Source: Balanoglossus misakiensis
Lineage: Eukaryota > Hemichordata
NCBI GenBank assembly: GCA_040954595.2
Contig: CM082592.2
Span: 8,122,001 to 8,186,000 of the forward strand
Direction: 5' to 3'
DNA: 64,000 nt
Made by a program: the position numbers and the translations under genes. Shown piece after piece: positions 36,401-46,983 of this stretch. Under the pieces are notes generated by a model. That model was given only the letters and a program-made list of their open reading frames with translations. It did no database searches and was not told the DNA's origin. Positions within the stretch are counted from its first letter, which is position 1. Each line of letters opens with the position of its first letter.

Positions 36401-39400
36401 CCCTGAACGGTCGTACTTGGTGTACCCGGCAATGATACTCTGGGGTTTTGGCGGATGCGCACTCCTGGTCACAAACTTTCAGGTAAGTAGTACCGCGCTC
36501 CTTCAAAATAAAATATTGTAAATATTAATATTAAAAATAATATAGTAGTGGAAATATTTGGGGTAATTATAGAAAGCTTTATTTTACCAGTGTTTACCTG
36601 TATACAGATTCTGTTTTCCTGAAAATTGTGAAATACCCCTCGCACGACTCTCGTCTCAGTGGTAAGCAGCTAATGGAGAAAAAGTATGGAAGATATTGCT
36701 TTTTAATGGAAAACTACCCGCAAGGTTCATTTCGAGCCGGCGTGCCCAGTCACGATTAATAATAAGTTCATCCACTCACAATCCGATGCACTAACGCATA
36801 CAAATGAGCGCTCACTCATTACGCAGACTCGAATCGGTCTCTGACTGTAGGTGTTTCTTGCGAACTCGGGTGATCTGATTAAATCAACCGCGGACTGTCA
36901 TCTTTGATAACACGCTAATCTGATCATTATTAACATTTATCCAAGCGTAAAACCTAATTAGTAGAATTAAATAAACCTAGACGTTTCCTGATTCCCAACT
37001 TCAGTAGATGCCAGTATGCAGTTGCTTCACAATCGAAATCAGTATAGAGTGCATTAGATGCCGCAAGGTATTACTATTTGAAAATTATTTCCCCAAAACA
37101 TTGCATTATTCACTGATTTTATTTTTACGTGAGACTATGCCAAACCTGCATCTACGTACTAGTTTAGACTCCTGCTTGCCTGCAGACAGACAATATGGTT
37201 ACAGTATTGATACTTTCTGCATACATACAAGTTGATGCTGAGATGCTTTCAGACATACAAAAATATTTTCGACTCTGGGCAAGGTATATAAAATCCTCCT
37301 AAAGCCCTCCACACTCTGAATTTTTATGAGAGACTTTCAAAATGGGTCTGTGTGGCTTTTAAATCACCAGGCTGATGAGAAATACACCATACCTATCATA
37401 AAAATACCCACAGTATCGGCTTTCAGAGAGGTTCTGGAGGCTATGAAAGGAATAAAAAAACTAATATATTGACCGTAGCCTGTGTATAATTTCTGCCTTC
37501 ACACCCACGCCTTATAAATCACACATCTACGCAAAATGAATGCAAATGACACCCTTTCTCAGGAGAATAATTACTTTCTTGCCCACAAGGTGAGAAAAAA
37601 AGCTATCCTTGCCAAGAGAATGTCTTTTCGCAGAACTGAATGTGTGCCGACATCATTGTGTTGTAGAATATCATTCAGACAGATTGGAGACATGGGCTAA
37701 TGTCAGTGCCTACGTGTTTTTTTTCTCACAAGTGCCACGGCAATAATGCCGCTCATCTCGATAGAAACACGGACCATCTTAAGACTCTTATACATTCAGA
37801 ATCCCGCACTCAAAAGCTACCCCAGAATGCCTTGCATCTCATCTGTGCATCTTATGGGGTTTACAAAATAAAATCGGATCATATCCCATGATACAGTTCA
37901 GCTTCCTACGCACAGAGAAGGTCAAGGGTCAAACCACTGCACACGATCCATGCGCCACTTGGCATACTGTGGATTTTCACACACGTGAACCAGTCAAGGG
38001 GAAATGTGGACGGCGACCGGTGTAAATTTATTCATTCATCAGGGCGGAAAAAAAACGCCGTGCAGCATTAAAGTTGCAAAGAATCATGCATAAATAATCG
38101 GTGTGTGTTCTCCATTTTCTGATAAATCTGCTCTCCAGGCATCTACTATCTAAGGGGTTTAATGCAAAATTTGATGAAACATGAAGATGAATAATCCTTT
38201 GTTTTTAGCTGTTTTGTTTGGCTTGAAGTTGTTTCCCAAAACTCGAAATCATACATCAAGCATTCTGATTACATGTACTTCAACAGAAGCGAGAAGAAAT
38301 CTCTGCGTTCATTATGCCAGCGCCAAAAGCTTGCCTTTTATGCATTTTACACCATGGGCAGTGCATTTTCATTTGCTCTATAGACATTTTGTATGTAGAT
38401 ACTCCACTTAATTGCTCACTAGTTGCAGGGATGGGTAATCTTATGATTATAGGTTGCAGTGAATTAAAATGTGCTGCGGGATAAAACTCGATACATCACT
38501 GTCAGAGAGAGAACACATCTGCCTTTGGATGTCCTACTAGCTGGAAGGGGCAAGACAGGAAATTGCCTTGAAATCAAATGACCTAGCCCAGTGGCTCCCA
38601 CCTGACTGTCACCACGGGGTTGCCACGGTTACGTTGCAAATTCTATTCACCGGACACATTCCTGATAAAATCCAAAGGTAGTAAATCCATCTTCTGCTTT
38701 TAATTGCAAACGCAAGACCCTTTGCAAACACAGAGAGAGATTAGTGTAACATTACCACGGAGTGTCTTCTCTGGTTCAAGGTTATATCCTTGTTTCCGTG
38801 GATTGGTTAGTAACCATGGTGATAGAATGAACAGGTCTGGTTATGGCTTCAGATGTAGGCCTTTAGAAATACATTTCCATGGCAACCAGGTCATGTGTTG
38901 ACCCATCCTGTACATATATCAGTTTGTGGTGATCAAGTTTCTATTAGCCTGTGATACCGGTGTGCTCTTGGGAGCTTAGTAAATGACCAAGGGAAACACT
39001 TCAGGTTAATTTATTACTTAGCTAAACTTCTAAGTTGATATGGCTGGCTAGCCCAGCACAACTTTAAAAAGCATTAAACAAGTCAATTTAGGTAATTACT
39101 GTGAATAAGATTTACACTACACTCTGCAGAAGTAATTTTACCATCTTTTCCCTATGGAAAGTGGTCATTAAAAGAATATAAAATGTAGATATAAGGCTTT
39201 AATGAAAGTGGTGTTTTAACCAAGACTGCGGCTTAAGTCTCCCTCTTTGCTTTTACGACCGCTTTCAGATAAAATTCCATGTCCAGAACAGTGGGTGTTA
39301 TAGACATGAGAGTATAACACATCTGTCGGTGTTTCAATATACGTGATGTTTTAAACAGAGTTGTGCAGTCTATTTTGTCGTCGTTTTGGTTATTTTTAGT

Positions 39401-42400
39401 GCAGCATGGGAAGTTATTTGTGACATGCTGACCATTGGCGTGCGGAGTATTCTTAGTGTTCTCAGCAACAGAACAGCTGGTCATGCTGCTTTGCCACTCG
39501 TACAAAATAACAAATCAAATAGCATTGAACAGTGTTCAGTCAGTATGTGTTGGGTGAAAGATTGTGCCATAATTAACTTGTAGTTCAAACTGAGGTCATT
39601 GCTGTGACACCCAAAAATCCTGCACTTTGTCAGTTAAAGCACTGAGGAAAATATATAAGGAAATTGGAGTAACAATAATGTCCTGTTTGGCTTTTGTGTG
39701 TGTAAAAAAAGTTAGGCTTGGCAAGATAATTTTTTCTAAAGTGTGTATTTATTCGTTATATTTTTTCAGGTCGCCAATTTGTTTGGTGCTAAGAGATCTA
39801 CTGTCATCACACTGTTATCATCCACTTTCGACTCGTCGGCTGTAATAATGCTGGTTATCATGGTAAGTGTAGCCTCTCTGTTGATTGGCTTAGAGGGGAT
39901 CATGTGATAGCAATAAATTAGCATAAACAATACAAAACTGTAGGATGGGGACTTCCCATTGGTTGGTGAATGACTGGAAATGAGTATGCTCTGCAAACTG
40001 TCAGCACAAGTATTTTTGGCTTCTTTACTGCCTATATATTTCATTGTGAATAAAATTAGTTCCCGAGACTTATAAAATGCATTGTACATGAATTGTTCAG
40101 AAAGAAGTGCAGTTTTATTTAGAATCTGGAGAGGCACTGCAACTTGAAACATGTTGCTAGGAAAAGACGCAAATGAAGTGCACTCAGGGGCTGGGAGACT
40201 AATTATCGATGATTGTGCTGTTGCCAAGCAACAAGAAAGGATACGTTGCCGCTTAGTTGAGCATTTTTAGGTGAATTTTGATGCCAAATCGTTGCGTGCA
40301 GCCTTTGATAATAAAAGACAGACAAATTTAATGAAGGACTGCCCTTTATTTTTCTCTCTCTCTTTCAGAATTTATACTATTCCGGCATCTCGCTGAGGAT
40401 CGTTTTTGTAATCCTGGTGTCTGCGAGTCTTCTCTTCAACGTGAACACGTTCTTTCTGCTTCCCAAATCCCACATTCCGTACCCGCTGCCGGCGGATTAT
40501 TTCTACCGGAATTCGTCCAAAAACATTGAGGAGATTGGCTTCCGGCCGATGGACAGCAGCAAGGCTGGGGGTTTGCCCAACGGCAGCGCCAGCAGATTGC
40601 ACGGGTATTATGAAGCGTATAACGGTAAGTTTGCATTGCTTAAAAGGGCCACCATAGTCTTATGCCCATGTGCCAAACCAGAGACTCTGGTAACAAAAAT
40701 TGTGTACGGTCAATGCCGTGAGGCAGTGTGCTTTCCTGACAACAGACACGGTTGAGATAGTATGGAACAAAAGTAGCTGGTGAAAATGATCAAAAGTTAT
40801 ATAGGTATCATCGCTGTAACCATCTTTCTCCATTGTGCATGTCTTTGCAGCCGCTACTGAAGTGAGACCGTGTAGCAACAAAGTAGGAGTTCAGCCAGAT
40901 AGAGCAGAAAAGACACCCCCTGAATCTAGTGGTAGGCAGTTTAGTTTAGGTGAAATCTGTCAATTGTCAGTGCAGTGATATGTCGCCATGGTGACATGAC
41001 TGCAGCAGGGGATCGCAGTAGATTTTAGCCAGAACAGTGAACTAGTACTTTGTGCGTGCATCTTCCTGGATGCCTGACAGGTGACAAAAAAAGGGTGGGG
41101 TTGTAAATCAAACAGGGTTAGTTTTGTGAAGTAACACAGTAATGAAAAATGATGCACAGGGGTAATAAGGGATGTCTCTGAGGGTCAGAGACAAACGAGA
41201 GGTCACATCAAGGGGCAGAAATTACTGAATATCGGCCACATCAAGAGCGATTGGGGGAATTAGCACATTAGGACAAAAGGCGAGGCAAAGGTCATGCGTT
41301 GCCATGGCAGCGGTGATCACTCGGGTCAGAAAGGACCCCGGTTGTTAATCCAGTGAGGAAAAAAAAATGATGGGTCGCCTTCGCCGTCGGGGATTCGAAG
41401 TGATATTATTAGTCTGCGATGAGGAAAATTGAAACTAATAGCATCAGGGATGGATCCCTTGTGTTGTGAATATTTTTTACATTAGCAGATGACCATTAGA
41501 GTCTTCAGAAATACTGACATTATGCGGCATTTTTTAAGTAATGGCGACGCTGCACTGTCTGCCTCGTCAATAGTTCCTCGCGATTCGGAAGGCATATCCT
41601 CAAAGCCATGTCTGGGAGAATATATACGGACCGGTGTCTCCACGATAAGAGGTCTAATGAGACCACGGCGAAATTGATGCCATAACTTAAACTAACGAGA
41701 TTAATAGCGCAGCTGATAGTCGCTGGAAGTTATCAATCGAATGTTTGGAGACAGTGGATGTAGCTGCATCATCCTTCATCCTTCGCCCCACTCTCAGAAT
41801 GCACGTTCCTCATTTGGGAAATGACACTGTAATAACTGTAAAAGCTCTGTTGTGGTTTGAGTTTAATCTGTTTTCCCTAATCGGTGTATTGCTGTCTGTG
41901 TTTGCAGTTAGAGACCATCTCAGATTGTCACATAAGTTCAACATACAATTTGTTTTATTAAGGGGAGGGGCGTTCGAGGTCAATTCATTTTAGTAAACTC
42001 ACTTCTACACTTGTTTACATAACTGCAATATTCCTTTTATTATAGCAAAAACTGTATACCAAACTGTTTATCCTCGTTTTGCCTCTCGTTTTGGTTCATT
42101 GTTTGATCCAGTATGGCCACCCATGTACCATGCTGACATCCAGCGGGGACTGTTTCATTGATGATGACTTGTAATCAGTAGAAAAAATTTTGATATTCTT
42201 TTTTTTCCTTCCAGATGACTACAATATTGTCTACGATAGCCCAGACTCTGGCGTCAATTCGTTCAACAATAACATGGACACAGCAGAGGAATCCAACAAG
42301 CCGGTCCCCAGCTTGACAAAATGCATCCTTTCCGGTCTCTTCTTCTCTCACCTTATATGGATGTCCATACTTCAACTCAGAAACTGGTATTTCTTGGGCA

Positions 42401-44014
42401 CTTTTAAACCCTGGATAACTTTTTTATCACTCGAGGATGACGACGATTCAATGACCTCAGATGATAAAGGTAAGTGTATTCCTCGGATCCACGTTTCAAA
42501 TTTGCAAATGGCCTCTTTTTGCGTTTTAATATGAGATCAGTCTGGATCAGGTGTAAATTTCATTATTGTGGAAAATTTAAGAGAGAAAAACTTTGGCTTG
42601 AGTTTTGTATGTAAAAGTTTTAATGTTTTTCTTTTTTTTTTCCAGTGGAAGACTACACATCAACGTTCGGGTTTATACAGCTTGGCGCCATCTTTGTTGG
42701 GCCTCTGTGTGGACTCATAGTGGATAGAAATAAAAAGAAAACTTACAAGAAGACATGGGAGAGAGGCAGCTGGCGTGGTGAGTAATCCCCCACCCAACAC
42801 CCCCTCAGCACCCCCCACCCCACCCCCATCCCATGAGAAGTCCCTCGCCTCTAGCAGTATTATTGAATAGTACTAAAATTAAGCCAAAGCTTCTAATATG
42901 AATCTCACAGTATTTATGGCTGTGCCGTATGTGATCATAATTGAGCAGTTATCAATCATAACCATTGATTGTAATAAGTACTTGATTTATAACATCCAGG
43001 AAAGGTCACAGTTATTATTTACGGCTTTTGGCATGAAGCCAAGCCCTGTCACTGGTTACAAACGAAAGATTGTCACAAAGTGCTGAGTGAGGGAGCTGTT
43101 TTCTCACATAGCCGTTCGCATCATGGACCCCCTTGTCAACATGTAGTTGAAACCACTAAGTTTCATATGCATAATGGCCACAGCTAATCTCTCTGCCTGT
43201 TTGTCTTTCAGTTCAACGTGTAAGGGGTCCGTATTCTGACCTTCAGGACACCGTTTTAGCGTTAGTCATCACAACCACGCTCAGCGTTTTGTTCTCTGTG
43301 TGCGTCCAAATACCTATCTTAAAAGTACAGTACGCGTCGTTCGTACTTCAAGTCATACTCAGGTCATTTGTATACGGTCTCAATGCAGCGTTCATAGCAA
43401 CAGCGTAAGTATTCAAATTTTTGAATAAATTACGTACTTTTTGCATATTTTGGTGTATTGATATTAGTGATAGAAGGCCGTTTTGATACATGCTGTTATT
43501 TTTTTTGTTTTTCAGATTTCCAGCTGAACACCTTGGCACACTACTAGGATTGGACTTGGCGTTGGCGGCCATGTTTGGTCTGATACAGTTCCCACTTTTC
43601 AAACTGACACAGAATGTGTTCGTGGGAGACCCTTTCTATGTAAGTGTGTTGTCCGTTGGGATGTCATGTCAGTTTGACATCATTCATTTGAAACTAGAGC
43701 ATTGTTACTGGGGAAATGACTAGTAATACACTGTGGGGGAAAAAAATATCACACACAGTTGTTTGCAATATCTTAGCGGCCATCATGGCACCTCACATTG
43801 ATGAAATTTCTAATCTTGCCGACCTAAATCTTTTTCCTTACAGGTGAATCTTTCTCTCTTGGTGCTGAGTTTTTTGACATATGCCCACCCCATCTACGTA
43901 GCGTACTACTGCCGGAAAGAGAAGAGACGCTTGGATGCTGAAGAGTATGAAAATATTTGCCGAAAACGAGAAAACGAGGAACTAAAGGTTGTGAATAGGA
44001 TATCAACAGTCTAG
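33133..44014 (+). CDS. SLC43 family transporter (SLC43A3-like), ten exons
   Basis: This is a complete gene model: 33133-33470, 36359-36482, 39770-39862, 40369-40624, 40851-40931, 42215-42469, 42646-42777, 43212-43404, 43516-43639 and 43844-44014. It totals 1,767 nt and 588 aa; every intron is GT..AG and the phases agree throughout. The protein is a 12-helix major facilitator. LLYDKAG (98-104) is MFS motif A between helices 2 and 3. FGAKRSTVIT, HIPYPLPADY and the paired FPAEHLGTL/GDPFY segments mark the SLC43 family. HIPYPLP favours the SLC43A3 branch (equilibrative purine nucleobase transporter) over the LAT3/LAT4 amino-acid carriers, but substrate cannot be settled by eye. N-glycosylation sequons at N53 and N60 lie in the first extracellular loop, and the N terminus is cysteine-rich. 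An in-frame stop at 33070 makes 33133 the first in-frame ATG, with A at -3. The length is normal for the family; exon 5 may be optional. Confidence 0.93.
33471..36358 (+). other. SLC43 intron 1 (2,888 bp)
   Basis: Bounded by GTGAGT and TTTTTTGCAG. It contains a 21-base poly-G run and a G-rich stretch near 34590-34720. No nested gene was recognised. Confidence 0.85.
33879..33899. repeat. Poly(G)21 run
   Basis: Twenty-one consecutive G residues in SLC43 intron 1. A run this long can form a G-quadruplex on the coding strand and is prone to length change and sequencing error. Confidence 0.9.
36359..36482 (+). CDS. SLC43 exon 2
   Basis: Completes codon 113 and runs to residue 154. It contains helices 3 and 4, with GFGGCALLVTNFQ at its end, equivalent to the conserved glycine-rich helix 4 of SLC43 proteins. 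The acceptor is TTTTGCAG and the donor GTAAGT at 36483; the exon ends in phase 0. Confidence 0.93.
36483..39769 (+). other. SLC43 intron 2 (3,287 bp)
   Basis: Bounded by GTAAGT and TTTTTTCAG. No additional exon is required by the reading frame. It holds ordinary AT-rich sequence and no recognisable gene. Confidence 0.85.
39770..39862 (+). CDS. SLC43 exon 3
   Basis: Thirty-one codons (residues 155-185) in phase 0 at both ends. It carries the family signature FGAKRSTVITL followed by the start of helix 5. The donor is GTAAGT at 39863. Confidence 0.92.
40369..40624 (+). CDS. SLC43 exon 4
   Basis: Residues 186-270 plus one base: the end of helix 5, helix 6 and the start of the large central cytoplasmic loop. 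KSHIPYPLPADY at the end of helix 6 is the most diagnostic SLC43A3-type motif. It is preceded by a TCTCTCTCTTTCAG acceptor. The donor is GTAAGT at 40625. Confidence 0.93.
40851..40931 (+). CDS. SLC43 exon 5, probable cassette exon
   Basis: Eighty-one bases flanked by phase-1 introns, encoding 27 polar residues in the central cytoplasmic loop (rich in P, E, K, S). The acceptor CTTTGCAG is good but the donor GTAGGC is weak. Omitting the exon keeps the frame (a 561-aa protein). It is supported only by the open frame and splice sites; there is no family conservation to lean on. Confidence 0.6.
40932..42214 (+). other. SLC43 intron 5 (1,283 bp)
   Basis: Bounded by GTAGGC and TTCCTTCCAG. It contains GTTGCCATGGCAGC at 41298-41311, a near match to an RFX X-box. 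No nested gene was seen. Confidence 0.7.
42215..42469 (+). CDS. SLC43 exon 6
   Basis: Residues 298-382. An acidic, asparagine-rich end to the central loop is followed by helix 7 and a second acidic stretch (LEDDDDSMTSDDK) in the loop after it. Both ends are phase 1. The donor is GTAAGT at 42470. Confidence 0.92.
42646..42777 (+). CDS. SLC43 exon 7
   Basis: Forty-four codons in phase 1. It contains helix 8 followed by LIVDRNKKK, the second-half counterpart of the MFS motif A loop, and a basic cytoplasmic loop. The donor GTGAGT at 42778 is followed at once by a C-rich tract. Confidence 0.92.
42787..42832. repeat. C-rich tract at the start of SLC43 intron 7
   Basis: Several runs of three to six C are separated by one to a few bases, so the opposite strand has at least four G-runs and could form a G-quadruplex. 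It begins about ten bases after the exon 7 donor. Confidence 0.75.
43212..43404 (+). CDS. SLC43 exon 8
   Basis: Residues 427-490 plus two bases. Helices 9 and 10, with SFVYGLNAAFIATA corresponding to the conserved end of helix 10. The acceptor is GTCTTTCAG and the donor GTAAGT at 43405. Confidence 0.93.
43516..43639 (+). CDS. SLC43 exon 9
   Basis: Residues 491-532. FPAEHLGTLLGL starts helix 11, and FVGDPFY closes the exon, both typical of the C-terminal half of SLC43 proteins. The acceptor is TTTTTCAG and the donor GTAAGT at 43640. Confidence 0.94.
43844..44014 (+). CDS. SLC43 exon 10 with stop codon
   Basis: Residues 533-588 and TAG at 44012-44014. Helix 12 begins with VNLSLLVLSFLTY and is followed by a charged cytoplasmic tail of about 35 residues. 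Confidence 0.93.
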   Translation: MNLSLLVLSFLTYAHPIYVAYYCRKEKRRLDAEEYENICRKRENEELKVVNRISTV

Positions 44015-44192
44015 CGAACAAATTATTTCCTACTTCTGTTCATGTGAGGAATTATTTGAAGCAATCTGTGTCAGGTGTCTCAACTTGGATGTTTGCGTTG
44101 CGGTTATGTTAGCTTTAAAATTAAACCTAGACCATTCTGAACAAAAGAAGCAATTTTGAATGTTATCAAAAACTATTGAAAGTATTCACTGA

Positions 44193-44198
44193 AATAAA
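44193..44198 (+). terminator. Poly(A) signal AATAAA for the SLC43 gene
   Basis: AATAAA about 180 nt after the stop codon is the nearest canonical signal and would give a short 3' UTR. Another AATAAA at 45097-45102 could give a longer one. Confidence 0.55.
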
Positions 44199-46568
44199 AA
44201 ATATGCATGTCACCTTTTAGAATGGTTACTGGTGGAATCATAGTTTTATTTTTTACGCGAGACTGGAAAGAAAATGAATTCCGGTTCCATTTGAGAATAT
44301 GTTGCATTATCATGACCTTTGAGACTCACCATCAACAAGTGCTAAAACTGATCTTGAGATGTTCGGCATCACAAAAATATATTGTTGAATTACCGGGATT
44401 TTGACTTTTCTTAAAAACCTGTGAAGTTGATTATTATTATAATTTTTTTCAAACTCTGCACAAGACCCTCTACCTCTCTGTATAAACTCTGGTATAACCC
44501 TTTCACCACCATGGGTCGGTCCTAACCCACTGTTTTCTGTGGTGAGGTTGGACCTCTAAAGGGAAACTGGGGGGGTGAAAGGGTTAAATTTCAACCTTTG
44601 AATGACAGACACTAGTGCCAAAAAACAAAGAACCTCTGTAATCATTTAGGATCTATCCTGGAAAATTTTGTTGTAAATACACAAATCGCGACTGACTGGT
44701 ACTGATTTCAAAGTGTGCATGGAATCCTGTAAAAAAGTGTATTTAATATTAAAATAATTCCAATATGAACAAAATTGGTTAGTTAATAAATAATAATTGT
44801 AATAAGTAAGGATGATTATAGGAATAGTGAATGTAAATCTTTGAATGATGATGATCTTGGTTTCATTACTGTTAGCTCGTACACATGACCAAACCTCAAA
44901 GAAAGTGAGTGTCAAGTAAACTTGGTAGTTCTAAAATGCACTCAAAACTTTTGGTGTACTATGGCATTGCCGACTTGTCGAAAGCGTATAGTTATTTTTC
45001 CCTCTCAATACCAAAGCAGGTGAAAATACGCCCTCAACGACGGAAAATCAATGCAATTGTTTTTTTATGTGTTGTACATCTTGAAGGGTACAAAACAATA
45101 AAGCTTTGCAGGCTCCTTTTGTAATAATGATTTCACAAATCCAAGCAGCAGTAGAATTTTTACTCTGTCAAGTCAGAGTTTTGGTTCATGTTGAAAATTT
45201 TCCTTCACACAAGCATAGCAACTGCCAAGTTGAAAGTTATTCCGCTAGTTTAATGTTACTCTTTTGTATATAATTCCGCACAAACCCAAAATATCAAAAT
45301 TGTACAATAATCAGTAAAATTAACTTTTATTGATCTATATGTACTGTACATTACAAATTTACAACATTACTCTATTTAATATTTTTGGGGCGTTTGCGTG
45401 TTTGAGAAGAGCCTGTGGTGTTTATTTTAGCAGAAGTGGAACGTTTTGTGTTAAATGATTCTACTCGCTGCATATGTGCTGTTTTAGTGAAGCTCCGTTT
45501 TTCGCCAGAAATCGGCATTATCTCCAACTTGAAAGTCAAGAGTGAGCAGTGCCCTCGTAGGCCTCTTTCTACATACGTTTTGTTTATAGACGCATGCTGT
45601 TGTAAACTTTTAGTTGTCCTGTATTTACTTTTTATGTACACGCACAAAGTCAGCAGTCCAGGCTGAATTCCTGCCACAGCTGTCGTCAATGTATTTTCCC
45701 AGGGAAAGGGAGGATCATGTTTGTTTTTGTATTTAATATTTATAAGCATGATGGAAATAGATAAAATAGATGTCAAATGCAGCTCTGTTTTCAGTTTACA
45801 TCTTGCACGTGTGAAAAGAATTATTTTGCTCTATTTCAATATTTCATATTCCATTGGTATGTTTTGTATATTTATTTAACTATTGCACATTTGGTCATCT
45901 AAGTATTAAATAAAGATTTTTTTTTGTTTGTTTATTCTGGGTGTCTGTTAATATTAAGCAATATGACAAAAGACTATATTGTAATTTGCCGGTGTACCGT
46001 TGAATGTCCGCCTCATTGTGCCCGCGCCCCTCCCTTTCCGAAAAGTTCCATGCATCGTTCGGTGCCAATGCATGCAATGTATGATAAGTTCTCCAGCGAC
46101 GTTCTAGAGCAAATTTTCTTTCTTGGAAGTACCAAAGCGGTTCCGGTTGGTATAGTTTAAACCGAACCCAACTGCTTGACATGCGTTGTTTGGATACGGA
46201 TGAAGCTCTCTAGATTTTTCTGTTGTTAATTGGTGTGGTAAATTGGGTGTGTGAAGATTACTCTAAATCGTGATCACCCTGATAGGTCGGTTCCGCGGAA
46301 GAGAGTCAGCTTGTTTAATTGCTGTCAAATTTTGACGAATGTGCAACCCGAGTTTGTCATCGCGATGTCGTAATTCGGAAGCCCCCCCCCCCTTCCGTGG
46401 CACCCATGTGCTTTCTTCAACTCCCATGCGTCTCAAACAAAGTTGACCCGAGGTAACTTTTCGATGATTGGTTGGAAATTGTTCACACACGGCGCACGCA
46501 CCCACCGCTTGGGAAAGGCTTGCCTCTCGCACCTGAAAAGAACGCCAAAGAATGCGGAAGCGTGGTAG
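44199..46568. other. Intergenic region or long 3' UTR
   Basis: Downstream of the SLC43 stop there are further AATAAA motifs at 45097-45102 and 45909-45914. A minus-strand open frame at 45372-45776 has a lysine-rich C-terminal end, but no supporting exon was found. CpG rises after about 45980. Confidence 0.5.
44495..44586. mobile_element. Small foldback (MITE-like) element
   Basis: Perfect 13-bp inverted arms, TAACCCTTTCACC at 44495-44507 and GGTGAAAGGGTTA at 44574-44586, enclose a second pairing segment (GGTCC..AACC with GGTTGGACC). The whole 92 bp can fold into one long interrupted hairpin. It has no coding capacity. Structure suggests a miniature element, but target-site duplication is unclear. 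Confidence 0.5.
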
Positions 46569-46983
46569 CCAATTAACCGTGCAAAATACTCTACTGTGGG
46601 GAAAAAATATATAAACGTGGTGCAAGAAATGCCTGGCGGAACACACGGAGAGAACAGCAGATCACTTTGGAATAACTGTTGACAATGCATTATGACCGCG
46701 CACTGTACCATACACCTTTACTATAAACAGTATTCCAACAGGCCGGCGGACCGCCGTCTATTGGTGACCTGACAGATCCGCACGCAGGCTGGCTTTTTGT
46801 ATAGATCTCCTGTCGTCTGCCTTCTCTGCTCGTGATGGTCTGTGTCGCTGCTTGAATGCTAAGCCCCGAGAGAAGACGGTTGAAGAGCCACTTTAAGCAA
46901 GTGGTTCTGAGAAATCGAATCGTCTCCAAGCGACGGGCTCAGGAAAAGCCCAAGCGACCACCACTGCGCCCAGCATCCGATGC
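46569..46983 (+). promoter_or_regulatory. CCAAT/TATA promoter and candidate non-coding first exon
   Basis: CCAAT at 46569-46573 and TATATAAA at 46608-46615 are spaced as in a classical core promoter and point to a start near 46640. A strong donor, TGC followed by GTAAGTAAT, lies at 46984. The exon between has only short ATG frames. It could be an upstream leader exon of KIF12, whose coding exon 1 starts 3.1 kb away, or belong to an unrecognised transcript. Confidence 0.35.
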
